46,473 nucleotides of DNA, taken from Burkholderiaceae bacterium. GTDB lineage: Bacteria; Pseudomonadota; Gammaproteobacteria; Burkholderiales; Burkholderiaceae_D. Under the pieces are notes generated by a model that did no database searches, was not told where the DNA came from, and saw only the letters and a program-made list of their open reading frames with translations. Below, one piece after another: positions 15,380 to 23,470 of this stretch; within the stretch, counting starts at the first letter, position 1, and each line of letters begins with the position of its first letter. The translations under genes were made by a program, and so were the position numbers. The DNA is taken from the NCBI GenBank assembly GCA_019232795.1, contig JAFANH010000098.1, forward strand, positions 1-46,473, written 5' to 3'.

Positions 15380-16315
15380 ATGCATAAAGGTGAAATTCTT
15401 GTTGTCGACGACGCCGTGGAATCGCGTCAACTCCTGCTCGACACACTGCAGGAAGCGGGCTATGCCGTGCGCGCGGCGGCCTCCGGCGAACAGGCGTTGT
15501 TCGATGTCCAGACCAATCCGCCCGATCTGATCCTGCTCGACATCCGCATGCGCGGCATGGACGGCTTCGAGGTGTGCAGGCGGCTCAAGGAAAGTCCCGA
15601 GCTTGGAAAGATTCCGGTGATCTTCATTTCCGCCTGCTGCGACGCGGATGACCAGATGCAGGGCTTCCGCGCCGGCGCCGTCGATTTCGTCACCAAGCCT
15701 TTCCGTCTCGAAGAGCTGGAAGCGCGCGTCGATGCTCACATTAACTTGATCCGCATGCGCCAGATGCTGGAAGCGGAACGCGCCCGCCTCGAAGTGCGCG
15801 TGCGCGAACGCACACGCGAGCTGCAGGCCGAAATCGACGTGCGGCGCGCGGCCGAAGCGCGCTTCGGCGCCTACTGGCAAGTGTTCGAATTCAGCGGCAA
15901 CGGCATGTTCATCGCCGACGCCTATGGCCGGCTGACCGACGTCAATGCCGCCTATTGCCGCATCATGGATTGTCGGCGCGACCAGGTGATCGGCCAATAT
16001 CCGGCTGCCTTGAGCGTCCGGTTGGGTACTGCCGCCACCGTGCTGTTGCGAGCCTTGCGTGCGGACGGGCATTGGGCCGGCGAATTCCTCGACCGCCGGG
16101 TTGACGGAGTGGACGCGATCGTCGCTCTGCAGATCAACGTCATTGGCGCATCGCAAGAATCCGGCGACGGCAGGCCGCATTACGTCGGCGTGCTCACAGA
16201 GCGCACGGCGCTGCCCCGGCCGGTTGACGCGCAAACTGCACATGGGGTGCCGAGCGCGAACGGCGAAGCGCGAGTCTCGCACCTGCCGACGGCCGCACGG
16301 GAGCTGCATCCATGA
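15380..16315 (+). CDS. response regulator: REC - coiled coil - PAS, no output domain
   Basis: This 311-residue protein has an N-terminal receiver domain (about 4-122): DDAVESR acidic pocket, phosphoacceptor Asp in LILLDIRMRGMDGFEV, and the conserved Lys in VTKPF. A charged coiled coil follows (about 130-165, ARLEVRVRERTRELQAEIDV), then a PAS domain (about 168-285) containing NGMFIADAYGRLTDVNAAYC. The coiled-coil-PAS junction resembles the linker found before GGDEF or kinase modules, but no catalytic domain follows. It overlaps the next gene by 4 bp (ATGA at 16312), so the two are translationally coupled and probably work together. It could be a truncated hybrid or a phospho-responsive adaptor. 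Confidence 0.85.
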   Translation: MHKGEILVVDDAVESRQLLLDTLQEAGYAVRAAASGEQALFDVQTNPPDLILLDIRMRGMDGFEVCRRLKESPELGKIPVIFISACCDADDQMQGFRAGAVDFVTKPFRLEELEARVDAHINLIRMRQMLEAERARLEVRVRERTRELQAEIDVRRAAEARFGAYWQVFEFSGNGMFIADAYGRLTDVNAAYCRIMDCRRDQVIGQYPAALSVRLGTAATVLLRALRADGHWAGEFLDRRVDGVDAIVALQINVIGASQESGDGRPHYVGVLTERTALPRPVDAQTAHGVPSANGEARVSHLPTAARELHP

Positions 16316-17337
16316 GCGCGGAAATCGTCAAGCCGGCCAAGCCGTTCTTTGCGCGCGCGTTGTCGATCGAAGCGCAATTCCGCCTGCTGTTGGGCGGCAT
16401 TGTCGTGGCGCTGTTGGCCTTGTCCTTGTGGTCGTACCGCACCTTGTCCCAGGTCGCGGTCAACGGACCCTTGTACAACCGCGTGGTCATGGGCAAGGAC
16501 CTGGAAAGCGACATCCTGCCGCCACCGCAATACGTGGTCGAGAGTTTTCTGCTGCTCAACCAGATTCGCGCCGCCGCACCGGCGCAACGCGCACCCTTGA
16601 TGGCGCGCCTCGAACACCAGCGAGAGTTGTTTTATGCCGGCCACGACGCCTGGAACGGCCGGCCCTTGCCCGAAGGGCTCAAGCGCATGATCGCGCAGGA
16701 CGTCTTCCGGCCGGCCGACGCCTTCTTCCGCGAATACGCGCAAGGTTTCGTGCCGGCGCTGGTCCGTTTTGATCAGGGCGATCGCGGCGCTGTCGACGCG
16801 TCATATGCCCGTCTGGCCGCCGATTACGAAAGCAACCGCGCCGCGGTCGACGCCCTGGTGCTGGAACTCGGCAAATATCAGCACGTGCTCGAGGACGACG
16901 CCCGGCGCACCATCATGCATTCCTATGTGTGGCTCGGCATCGTGTCGCTGATCCTGCTGGCGCTGGCGGTGCTGCTGGTGCTGCGCCAGATGGCGGCTTC
17001 GATTGCGCGCCGTATCCGTTATCACGAAGCCTTGAGCAAGGCGCACCGGGATGCGTATCGGCAGGCGGTTGAAGACGGCGAAGAAGCGGCGCGCCGCGCC
17101 GTTCTGGCCATCGATGACGCCGAACGCAGGAATCGCGCTCTGCTGGCGCTGGCGCAGCATGAAGTGCAGGTGACCATGCGCGTCATCGCGAGCGAGGCGC
17201 AGCGCGGCTTGTACGACGGACCGGCGGCCGAACAGCGTGACCGCCTGGAAACCATCAAGATGGTTGCCGAGGCGTTGCCGGTAACCGTGGCCCGGCTGTT
17301 TGCCGATTCCGAGAAAAAGGCGGGCGGCGCCACCTAG
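16312..17337 (+). CDS. orphan membrane sensor with chemoreceptor-type periplasmic domain
   Basis: This 341-residue protein has helix TM1 (about 23-43, RLLLGGIVVALLALSLWSY). It is followed by a periplasmic helical domain beginning VNGPLYNRVVMGKDLESDIL, a motif common in methyl-accepting chemotaxis sensors, and by TM2 (about 206-228, SYVWLGIVSLILLALAVLLVLRQ). The remaining 110 cytoplasmic residues are helical but contain neither HAMP, nor a chemoreceptor signalling hairpin, nor a kinase core. The ATGA overlap with the REC-PAS gene, plus GGGAG at 16300-16304, indicates coupled translation. It may pass a ligand signal to the REC-PAS protein or to an unlinked partner. A decayed chemoreceptor is the alternative. 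Confidence 0.7.
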   Translation: MSAEIVKPAKPFFARALSIEAQFRLLLGGIVVALLALSLWSYRTLSQVAVNGPLYNRVVMGKDLESDILPPPQYVVESFLLLNQIRAAAPAQRAPLMARLEHQRELFYAGHDAWNGRPLPEGLKRMIAQDVFRPADAFFREYAQGFVPALVRFDQGDRGAVDASYARLAADYESNRAAVDALVLELGKYQHVLEDDARRTIMHSYVWLGIVSLILLALAVLLVLRQMAASIARRIRYHEALSKAHRDAYRQAVEDGEEAARRAVLAIDDAERRNRALLALAQHEVQVTMRVIASEAQRGLYDGPAAEQRDRLETIKMVAEALPVTVARLFADSEKKAGGAT

Positions 17338-17361
17338 CGAACGCGATGCACGCTGCGCCTG

Positions 17362-17397
17362 CTGCATCGGCTGCATCGGCTGCATCGGCTGCATCGG
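17362..17397. repeat. 9-bp tandem repeat (CTGCATCGG x4)
   Basis: Four exact copies of CTGCATCGG run from 17362 to 17397, 24 bp after the stop of the orphan sensor and 95 bp before the next start. A degenerate unit precedes them. The 9-bp period keeps any reading frame, but no coding frame on either strand is credible here. Copy number may vary between strains. Confidence 0.9.
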
Positions 17398-17492
17398 CTA
17401 CGTATCGCCGCAGCAACGGGTATGCATGCGTACCACGGACGGACGACGTAAGATAGCGACAATGGCCCTGCCACGGACGAATTGAGCACAAT

Positions 17493-18812
17493 ATGGATAA
17501 CAAGCTGGATAGCAAACCATCGTTCGAACACCTGGCGGCACAAGTGCGCTCCCTGCAATCGACGCTCGATCACGTGGGCGCCTACGTCTATACCAAGGAC
17601 ATGGAAGGCCGCTACACCTACGCCAATAAAATGGTGTGCAACCTGTTCTGCGTGGCGCTCGCACAAGTGATCGGCGCTTCCGATGAGGCATTTTTCGACC
17701 TGACCGTGTGCAACAGTTTGCGCATGCATGACCGCCGCGTGCTTGACCATGGCGAACATATCGAAGCCGAGGAAATCAACGTGATCGCCGAAACCGGCGA
17801 GACGCGCATCTACTGGTCCGTCAAGACGCCTTTGCACGCGCCGGATGGTTCGATTGTTGGTCTGTGCGGAATTTCGACCGATATTACCGAACGGCGCCGC
17901 ATGGAAGCGGAGATTGCCGAGCAGAGACTGTTGCTCGATACTATCCTCAACAACATTGACGGCTACGTTTATATGAAGGACCGTGAACGGCGCTTTCTCT
18001 ACGTCAACGAAAACACCGCTGCGCTATTCGGCCGCAAGCCTGAAGAAGTGGTCGGCCGTATCGACCGCGAACTGCTGCCCGAACAGGACGGCGATGCCTT
18101 CGGGGCCATGGACCGGCGCGTGCTCGAGACCGGACAAAAAGCCACCGGAGAGGAAATCTTTCACGATGCGCAAGGCCTGCCGCGCCATTACTGGTCGATC
18201 AAGGTGCCCTTGCTCAAGGATACGCAAGTCGAATCCTATGTCGGCATCTCGACCGACATCACGGAATTGATACGGCTGAAGGAAGAGTTTCAGCGTCTGG
18301 CCAATACCGACGAATTGACTGGCATCTCCAACCGCCGCCACCTGCTCGAAGGCGCCGCGCGAGAATTGAAGCGCGCCGCGCGCAGCGGCGAGAGTCTTTC
18401 CGTGATCGTGTTCGATATCGATATATTCAAATCGATCAACGATGCCTATGGACATGCAACCGGCGACCACGTTCTGTGCGCCGCGGTAGATGCCTGCAAG
18501 AAGAGCCTGCGCGAGATCGATCTGTTCGGCCGCCTGGGCGGCGACGAATTCGTCGTCGTGGCCGTCAATACCGACCTGCCGGCTGCCATGCTGGTGGCCG
18601 ATCGCCTGCGCCAGGAAATTTCCCAGGCCCAGGTGAAGGCGCCGGATGGCACGTGCATTGCCACGACTTCGAGTTTCGGCGTGGCCACACTGAGCGGCGC
18701 CTGCAGCTTCGACGAACTGCTGTCGCGTGCCGACAGCGCCTTGTATGCCGCCAAGGCCCAGGGCCGCAACCGTGTCTGGCATTATGAGCAAGCGGCGCTT
18801 TCCGCCAGTTGA
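17493..18812 (+). CDS. diguanylate cyclase: PAS-PAS-GGDEF
   Basis: This 439-residue soluble protein has two PAS domains (about 14-130 and 140-260), each with the YVYTKDMEGRYTYANKM-like core and a closing SVKTPLHAPDG/SIKVPLLKDT strand. A GGDEF domain (about 270-435) follows. The active site is GRLGGDEF, and the RxxD inhibitory site is intact (REID five residues upstream), so it should make c-di-GMP and be product-inhibited. The repeat of PAS sequences suggests an internal duplication. Both have the xDITER/DITEL exit motif. Membrane segments are absent, so it senses a cytoplasmic cue. It precedes the Cache-PAS-GGDEF gene by 18 bp. Confidence 0.92.
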   Translation: MDNKLDSKPSFEHLAAQVRSLQSTLDHVGAYVYTKDMEGRYTYANKMVCNLFCVALAQVIGASDEAFFDLTVCNSLRMHDRRVLDHGEHIEAEEINVIAETGETRIYWSVKTPLHAPDGSIVGLCGISTDITERRRMEAEIAEQRLLLDTILNNIDGYVYMKDRERRFLYVNENTAALFGRKPEEVVGRIDRELLPEQDGDAFGAMDRRVLETGQKATGEEIFHDAQGLPRHYWSIKVPLLKDTQVESYVGISTDITELIRLKEEFQRLANTDELTGISNRRHLLEGAARELKRAARSGESLSVIVFDIDIFKSINDAYGHATGDHVLCAAVDACKKSLREIDLFGRLGGDEFVVVAVNTDLPAAMLVADRLRQEISQAQVKAPDGTCIATTSSFGVATLSGACSFDELLSRADSALYAAKAQGRNRVWHYEQAALSAS

Positions 18813-18830
18813 TGAGCGACTGACCCCACG

Positions 18831-20780
18831 ATGGAGCCGACCACAAGCTTGCAACCGGAATTGCGCGACCACTCGCCCGCCAGCATGGGCGCGATGGCCG
18901 GCACCGGTGCACGTGTCGGCCACTTGCGCTACCTGCTGCTGCCTTTGCTGCTGATCGCGCTGGCCGTAGCCTTCCAATGGCAGAGCCTGCAGCAGAGCCG
19001 TGCGCAATACGTGGAGCGCGCGCGCTTGAACGCGCAAAATCTCGGGGCCACGCTTGGCGCCAGCATTGCCGGCTCGTTCCAGAACATCGATCTCACGCTG
19101 CGCTCGACCAGCGACCGCGTACGTCAGGTGCACGGCAACGCCGATGGCGCGGCGACAGGTGATACTTTGCGCGCCGACCTTGAGGAATTGCGCGAGCGCG
19201 TGCCTTCGCTGGTATCGCTGCGCGCCACCGATGCCGCCGGCAACATCGTCTGGGGGACCGGTCAGGTGGAAAGAATCAATATCGCCGACCGCTCCTATTT
19301 CCAGCTGCTCAACGCCAATCCGGGCGCCGGCATGGTGATTTCCGAGCCCATCATGGGGCGCATCATCAAAAAATGGGTCCTGATCTGCGCGCGCCGCATC
19401 AATCTGCCGGGGGGCGGGTTCGGCGGCATTGTCTACGGTTCGATCGCACTCGAAGGTCTGGCCGAAAGGCTTTCGGGCAAGGAGATCAAGCTCGGCGATC
19501 AGGACGTATTCGTGTTGCGCGACAACCAGCAAAACATCGTTACGCGCTACGTGCATGGACGCCAGGACATGCATAGCGTGGGCGCCAAGCTGCTCTCGCC
19601 GCGCCTGGCCGAGTTCGATGCGGCCGGCGCCACATCTGGGTTTTACGAAATGAATTCCGTGGTAGACGGGGTGGCGCGCATCCTGTATTTCCAGCGCATT
19701 GCGGGCCAGCCGCTGAGTCTGATTGTCGGCCTGTCGGCCGACGACGCCCTGGCCGGCTGGCGGCGTGAAGCGCGCAACGCCTGGATCGCCACCGCAGCGT
19801 TTGCCTTGCTGGTCGCAGTCGGCGCCGCCTTGCTGTACCGCGCCCAACTGCGCAGGGAGCAGTCGGCGCTCGCCCTGGCCGACGCCCACGCCTTCAACCA
19901 GGAAATCATCGACCACGCGGCCCTGGGCATCCAGGTCTATAGCCAGGATGGGAGCGCCGTGCTGAGCAACCCGGCCATGGCCGACATCGTCGGCGGGTCG
20001 CAGGAGCAGTTGTTGGGGCAGAATTTCCACGCGCTGGCTGCGTGGCGGGAATCCGGCGCCGTCGCCGTGGCGGAGCAAGTGCTGGCCGACGGCAAGACGC
20101 GCCAGATGCGCGCGCAGTTGCGCACGAGATTTGGCAAGGACATCTGGGTGCATGGGGTGTTCAGTTCTTTCATCAATCGCGGCGAGCGGCAGTTGCTGCT
20201 GATGGCGCGCGACATCACTGAGATCCAGGAAGCGCGGGAGGCACTGGAAGAATCGAACCGCAAGCTGACCGTGTTGAGCGTGACCGATGGGCTGACGGGG
20301 ATTGCCAATCGCCGCCGCTTCGACGAGATGCTGGAGAAGGAATGGCGGCGCGGCGCGCGCAGCCGGCAGGCACTGTCGCTGGCGATGATAGACGTCGACC
20401 GCTTCAAGGACTACAACGACCACTACGGCCATCAGGGCGGCGACGACTGCCTGCGCGCCGTGGCGCGCGTGCTGGAGCGGAACTGTCGCCGCGCCGGCGA
20501 CCTGATCGCGCGCTACGGCGGCGAAGAATTCGTGCTGCTCAGCCCCGGCACCGACCGCGTCAGCGCGCAGCGTCTGGCGGAGAACATCCGCAAGGAACTG
20601 GAAGTGTTGGCGCTGCCGCACGCCTTGTCGCCGCTGGGACATGTCACGGTCAGCATAGGCTTGGCGACCCTGGTGCCGGAAGAATGGCAGGAGCCCGAGG
20701 TGCTGGTGCGCAAGGCCGACCAGGCGATGTATGCCGCCAAGGATAGCGGCCGCAACCGGGTTGCGGCCTTTCAGGAATGA
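18831..20780 (+). CDS. diguanylate cyclase: Cache (periplasmic)-PAS-GGDEF
   Basis: This 649-residue membrane protein has TM1 at about 34-50 and a dCache-type periplasmic sensor (about 52-310, including NIADRSYFQLLNANPGAGMV, a typical ligand-domain core). TM2 is at about 315-337, PAS at about 355-460 and GGDEF at about 480-645. The active site is RYGGEEF at about 563, and RAGD five residues before it is a complete I-site. Cache domains often bind amino acids or small carboxylates outside the cell. The gene follows the PAS-PAS-GGDEF gene by 18 bp and is followed 37 bp later by an AraC regulator. Its paralogue at 23471-25402 is near-identical in layout, so the pair arose by duplication. The ATG at 18831 has no strong ribosome-binding site. 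ATG codons at residues 19 and 22 are alternatives. Confidence 0.92.
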   Translation: MEPTTSLQPELRDHSPASMGAMAGTGARVGHLRYLLLPLLLIALAVAFQWQSLQQSRAQYVERARLNAQNLGATLGASIAGSFQNIDLTLRSTSDRVRQVHGNADGAATGDTLRADLEELRERVPSLVSLRATDAAGNIVWGTGQVERINIADRSYFQLLNANPGAGMVISEPIMGRIIKKWVLICARRINLPGGGFGGIVYGSIALEGLAERLSGKEIKLGDQDVFVLRDNQQNIVTRYVHGRQDMHSVGAKLLSPRLAEFDAAGATSGFYEMNSVVDGVARILYFQRIAGQPLSLIVGLSADDALAGWRREARNAWIATAAFALLVAVGAALLYRAQLRREQSALALADAHAFNQEIIDHAALGIQVYSQDGSAVLSNPAMADIVGGSQEQLLGQNFHALAAWRESGAVAVAEQVLADGKTRQMRAQLRTRFGKDIWVHGVFSSFINRGERQLLLMARDITEIQEAREALEESNRKLTVLSVTDGLTGIANRRRFDEMLEKEWRRGARSRQALSLAMIDVDRFKDYNDHYGHQGGDDCLRAVARVLERNCRRAGDLIARYGGEEFVLLSPGTDRVSAQRLAENIRKELEVLALPHALSPLGHVTVSIGLATLVPEEWQEPEVLVRKADQAMYAAKDSGRNRVAAFQE

Positions 20781-20817
20781 GTGCCAAGAATTGAAAATTG
20801 TTAAAGCCGATAAAACG

Positions 20818-21891
20818 ATGTCAGACAGAAGCGACATAGCAGGAACCAACCCCATCCACTGGGACTTTCCGCGACGCATCAACAGTATCCAGATTATGGT
20901 GGAGGTCGGCATGCGGCACGGCATGACGCGTGAAGCCTTGCTGACCGAAAGCGGCATTGCCGCCGAGTCCCTGGAGAACGCCTTGATCGAAGTCGAGGCG
21001 AGCCAGGAGCTGCGCGTCATCCGCAACCTGCAGGAGGGCTGCAGCCACGTGCCGGGAATAGGGTTGGAAGTCGGCTTGCAGTGCCACGCCACCGCCTTCG
21101 ATGAACTCGGCTATGCCTTCATCAGCGGCGAAACCCTGCGCGACACCTTCAACCTGGCCTTGCGCTTTCGCAGCTTGCTGTTCTTCTTCGTCGAAATGAG
21201 CACCGTGCGCAGCGGCGACCGCTTCAAGCTGCGCTTCGACGATTCCGGCGTGCCGGCCGATGTGCGGCAATTTCTGCTCGAACGCGACATGACCGCTACC
21301 TGCATGATCTTGCGCGACATCTTTCCCAGCAACCCGCCGCCGCTGCTTGAAGTGAACCTGACTTGCGCCAGTCCGCCTTACGCCGAACAGTTCGAATGCA
21401 TCGCCGGCATTGCTCCGCGCTTCGAACAGGAAGAAAACAGCGTGGCGATGCCGGCCAGCTTTCTCGATGCGCGCCCGACCCAGGCCAATTCGGTCACCGT
21501 GCGCATGTGCGTGGCCTTGTGCGAAATGCGGCTCGAACAGCGCAACACCCGTCCCGGTACGGCGACGCGCGTGCGCGCCCACCTGTTTGCCAGCGGCGGC
21601 GCTTTCGCCGACATGGAGCAGATCGCCACCGAACTCGACATGACTTCGCGCACGTTGCGCCGTCACCTGCAAGAGGAAGGCACGTCTTTCCGCACCGTGC
21701 TCGACGAAGTGCGCGAAGTGATGGCCGACGAACTGTTCAGCCGCACCGACATGACGGTGGAAGAAGTGGCGGATCGCCTCGGCTTTTCCGAATCGTCGAG
21801 CTTCATCTCGGCCTTCAAGCGCTGGAAGGGCGTGTCGCCACGCAAATTCCATCGCGTGGGACGTCTCTCGGGACGGCGCGAGCAGGGATGA
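20818..21891 (+). CDS. AraC-family transcriptional regulator (Arabinose_bd-type N-domain), copy 1
   Basis: This 357-residue one-component regulator has an N-terminal ligand-type domain (about 15-230, FPRRINSIQIMVEVGMRHGM) of the AraC-type family first seen in OruR and relatives. The C-terminal double helix-turn-helix (about 260-345) contains MTSRTLRRHLQEEGTSFRTV and ESSSFISAFKRWKGVSPRKF. It should bind DNA as a dimer or activate promoters on ligand binding. The start at 20818 (MSDRSD) is chosen because similarity to the paralogue at 22283 begins there. It lies 37 bp downstream of a diguanylate cyclase gene and is probably co-transcribed with it. Confidence 0.9.
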   Translation: MSDRSDIAGTNPIHWDFPRRINSIQIMVEVGMRHGMTREALLTESGIAAESLENALIEVEASQELRVIRNLQEGCSHVPGIGLEVGLQCHATAFDELGYAFISGETLRDTFNLALRFRSLLFFFVEMSTVRSGDRFKLRFDDSGVPADVRQFLLERDMTATCMILRDIFPSNPPPLLEVNLTCASPPYAEQFECIAGIAPRFEQEENSVAMPASFLDARPTQANSVTVRMCVALCEMRLEQRNTRPGTATRVRAHLFASGGAFADMEQIATELDMTSRTLRRHLQEEGTSFRTVLDEVREVMADELFSRTDMTVEEVADRLGFSESSSFISAFKRWKGVSPRKFHRVGRLSGRREQG

Positions 21892-21954
21892 AGTGAGTAG
21901 AGCGGAGAAGACGCAAGCGGGTAAAAAGTTCCAGCCAGGCAGTGAAGTAAATAA

Positions 21955-22022
21955 TTTCCACATGGAAAGTGTTTGGCGACACCTTCAGTAAGTGGTCCAC
22001 ACGGAAAATTTCCATGTGGAAA
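21955..22022. promoter_or_regulatory. three copies of a 14-bp TTTCCACATGGAAA-type motif
   Basis: TTTCCACATGGAAA (21955-21968) and its exact reverse complement TTTCCATGTGGAAA (22009-22022) flank a degenerate copy, GGTCCACACGGAAA (21994-22007; 11 of 14 matching). All three lie in the 391-bp gap between the two AraC-type genes, far from coding sequence, in an AT-rich stretch. The pattern looks like operator sites for a dimeric regulator, most simply one of the two AraC paralogues. Beyond these sites, 22023-22282 shows no gene; an upstream open frame there lacks coding character. Confidence 0.6.
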
Positions 22023-22282
22023 TATGCTACATGGATGCTACACGAAGGTTGATCACAGAAAACGATTTTCGTCCGATAAAATCAATTCAAATTCCTATTT
22101 CATCATTTCCTTCCGCTCTGAGCCTAGCTAACATTGCGAGTCGGAAAAAGTTCCTCAGCCACGGTGTCATTCGACACCATTTCCCTGGTTTAACGTTTAC
22201 TTCGATTGACGCGCACCGCCGTCACGGGTTCGCAGAACGGGAATCGTTGCTGAGACAAACAGTTAATACAAAGAAGCTTTTG

Positions 22283-23338
22283 ATGGTCGGTTCAAACGTG
22301 ACTCATTGGGATTATCCGCGCCGCACGAAGAGTATTCAGCTCATGGTCAGCCTCGGTATCGAGCATGGCATGAGCACGGCTGATCTGCTGGCCGGCAGCG
22401 GCATCACTCCGGAATTGTTTCAGCAGCCCCTGGCCGAGGTGGAAGCCAGCCAGGAGTTGCGCGTCATCCGCAACCTGCAGCAGGGCTGTGCACACGTGGC
22501 CGGCCTCGGCCTGCTGGCCGGCAAGCGCTATCTTGCCACCTCCTATGACGAGCTGGGCTACGGCTTCATGAGCAGCGAGACGCTGCTCGACGCCGTCAGA
22601 TTCCTGGTGCGTTTCCGCAGATTGACCGCCCTGTTCGTCGGCATGCACTTGGAAGAGGGGCCGGACACCACCAGCCTGGTGCTCGATGCCTCCGCCATAC
22701 CGGCCGACGTGCGTCAATTCGTGCTCGAGCGCGACATGGTTGCCATCCGCATGCCTTTGCTCGGCCTGTTTTCGAGGGAAGCCCCGCCGCTCGAGAAAAT
22801 CGAACTGAACTTCAGCGCCCCGGCTTACCGCGACCTGTTCGGCCAGGCCTTCTTTGTCGAACCAGTGTTCGGACAAGGGCGCAACAGCATCAGTGTCAGC
22901 AGCAGCGCGCTCATGCGCGCGCCGCAGCAAGCCAACCCCACCATGTTCCGCCAGTGCGAAGCGATGTGCCAGCAGCAGCTCGATGAACGCCGCAACGAGG
23001 GCGGCGTCGCCGCGCGTGTGCGCCGCCGCCTGCTGGCTGCGCATGACGCCTTTGCCGACATGGAATTGATTTCCAGCGAATTCGAAATGACTTCGCGCAC
23101 GCTGCGCCGCCATCTGCAAGCCGAAGGCACCTCGTTTCGCACAGTGCTCGACGAAGTGCGCGAAGTGATGGCCGACGAGCTGTTCCGCCGGCATCCGATC
23201 ACGGTCGAAGAAGTGGCCTCGCGCCTCGGCTTTGCCGAAGCATCGAGCTTCATCTCGGCTTTCAAACGCTGGAAAGGCGTATCGCCGCGCCAGGTTTATC
23301 GGCGCGGCCGCATGACCGCCCGCCGCGAAACCACCTGA
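22283..23338 (+). CDS. AraC-family transcriptional regulator (Arabinose_bd-type N-domain), copy 2
   Basis: This 351-residue protein is paralogous to copy 1. The N-domain has YPRRTKSIQLMVSLGIEHGM, and the C-terminal helix-turn-helix pair has MTSRTLRRHLQAEGTSFRTV and ASSFISAFKRWKGVSPRQVY. Strong identity in the DNA-contacting region implies the two copies recognise related operators, while the ligand domains have diverged. An in-frame extension upstream to 21992 exists but lacks family similarity, so ATG 22283 is used. The three 14-bp motifs lie 260-330 bp upstream. The gene points toward, and precedes by 132 bp, the second Cache-GGDEF gene. Confidence 0.9.
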   Translation: MVGSNVTHWDYPRRTKSIQLMVSLGIEHGMSTADLLAGSGITPELFQQPLAEVEASQELRVIRNLQQGCAHVAGLGLLAGKRYLATSYDELGYGFMSSETLLDAVRFLVRFRRLTALFVGMHLEEGPDTTSLVLDASAIPADVRQFVLERDMVAIRMPLLGLFSREAPPLEKIELNFSAPAYRDLFGQAFFVEPVFGQGRNSISVSSSALMRAPQQANPTMFRQCEAMCQQQLDERRNEGGVAARVRRRLLAAHDAFADMELISSEFEMTSRTLRRHLQAEGTSFRTVLDEVREVMADELFRRHPITVEEVASRLGFAEASSFISAFKRWKGVSPRQVYRRGRMTARRETT

Positions 23339-23470
23339 ACTTCCCCGACTCACGCTACAATGACTGTGTTGCGCGGCCCCCGACAAAGCTCATAACAGGC
23401 TCTGTACGTGGGGTAAATAACAGTTCTTCGGCAGTACTCAAAGCCATAGAAAAGGGCGGGGGAGAGTCGG

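Noticed and set aside
17334..17394. MQPMQPMQP peptide repeat on the minus strand
   Set aside because: It is only the translation of the 9-bp tandem repeat. The frame has no ribosome-binding site and overlaps the end of the sensor gene.
18024..21092. Very long open frame on the minus strand (about 1,020 codons) across two diguanylate cyclase genes
   Set aside because: It is antisense to clear PAS/GGDEF/Cache coding sequence. Its product is rich in His/Gln/Arg with no family features, as expected from a shadow of GC-rich codons.
21992..22282. 97-codon extension of the second AraC gene
   Set aside because: The extension has no similarity to the family, contains regulatory-looking repeats, and the paralogue begins at the position equivalent to ATG 22283.
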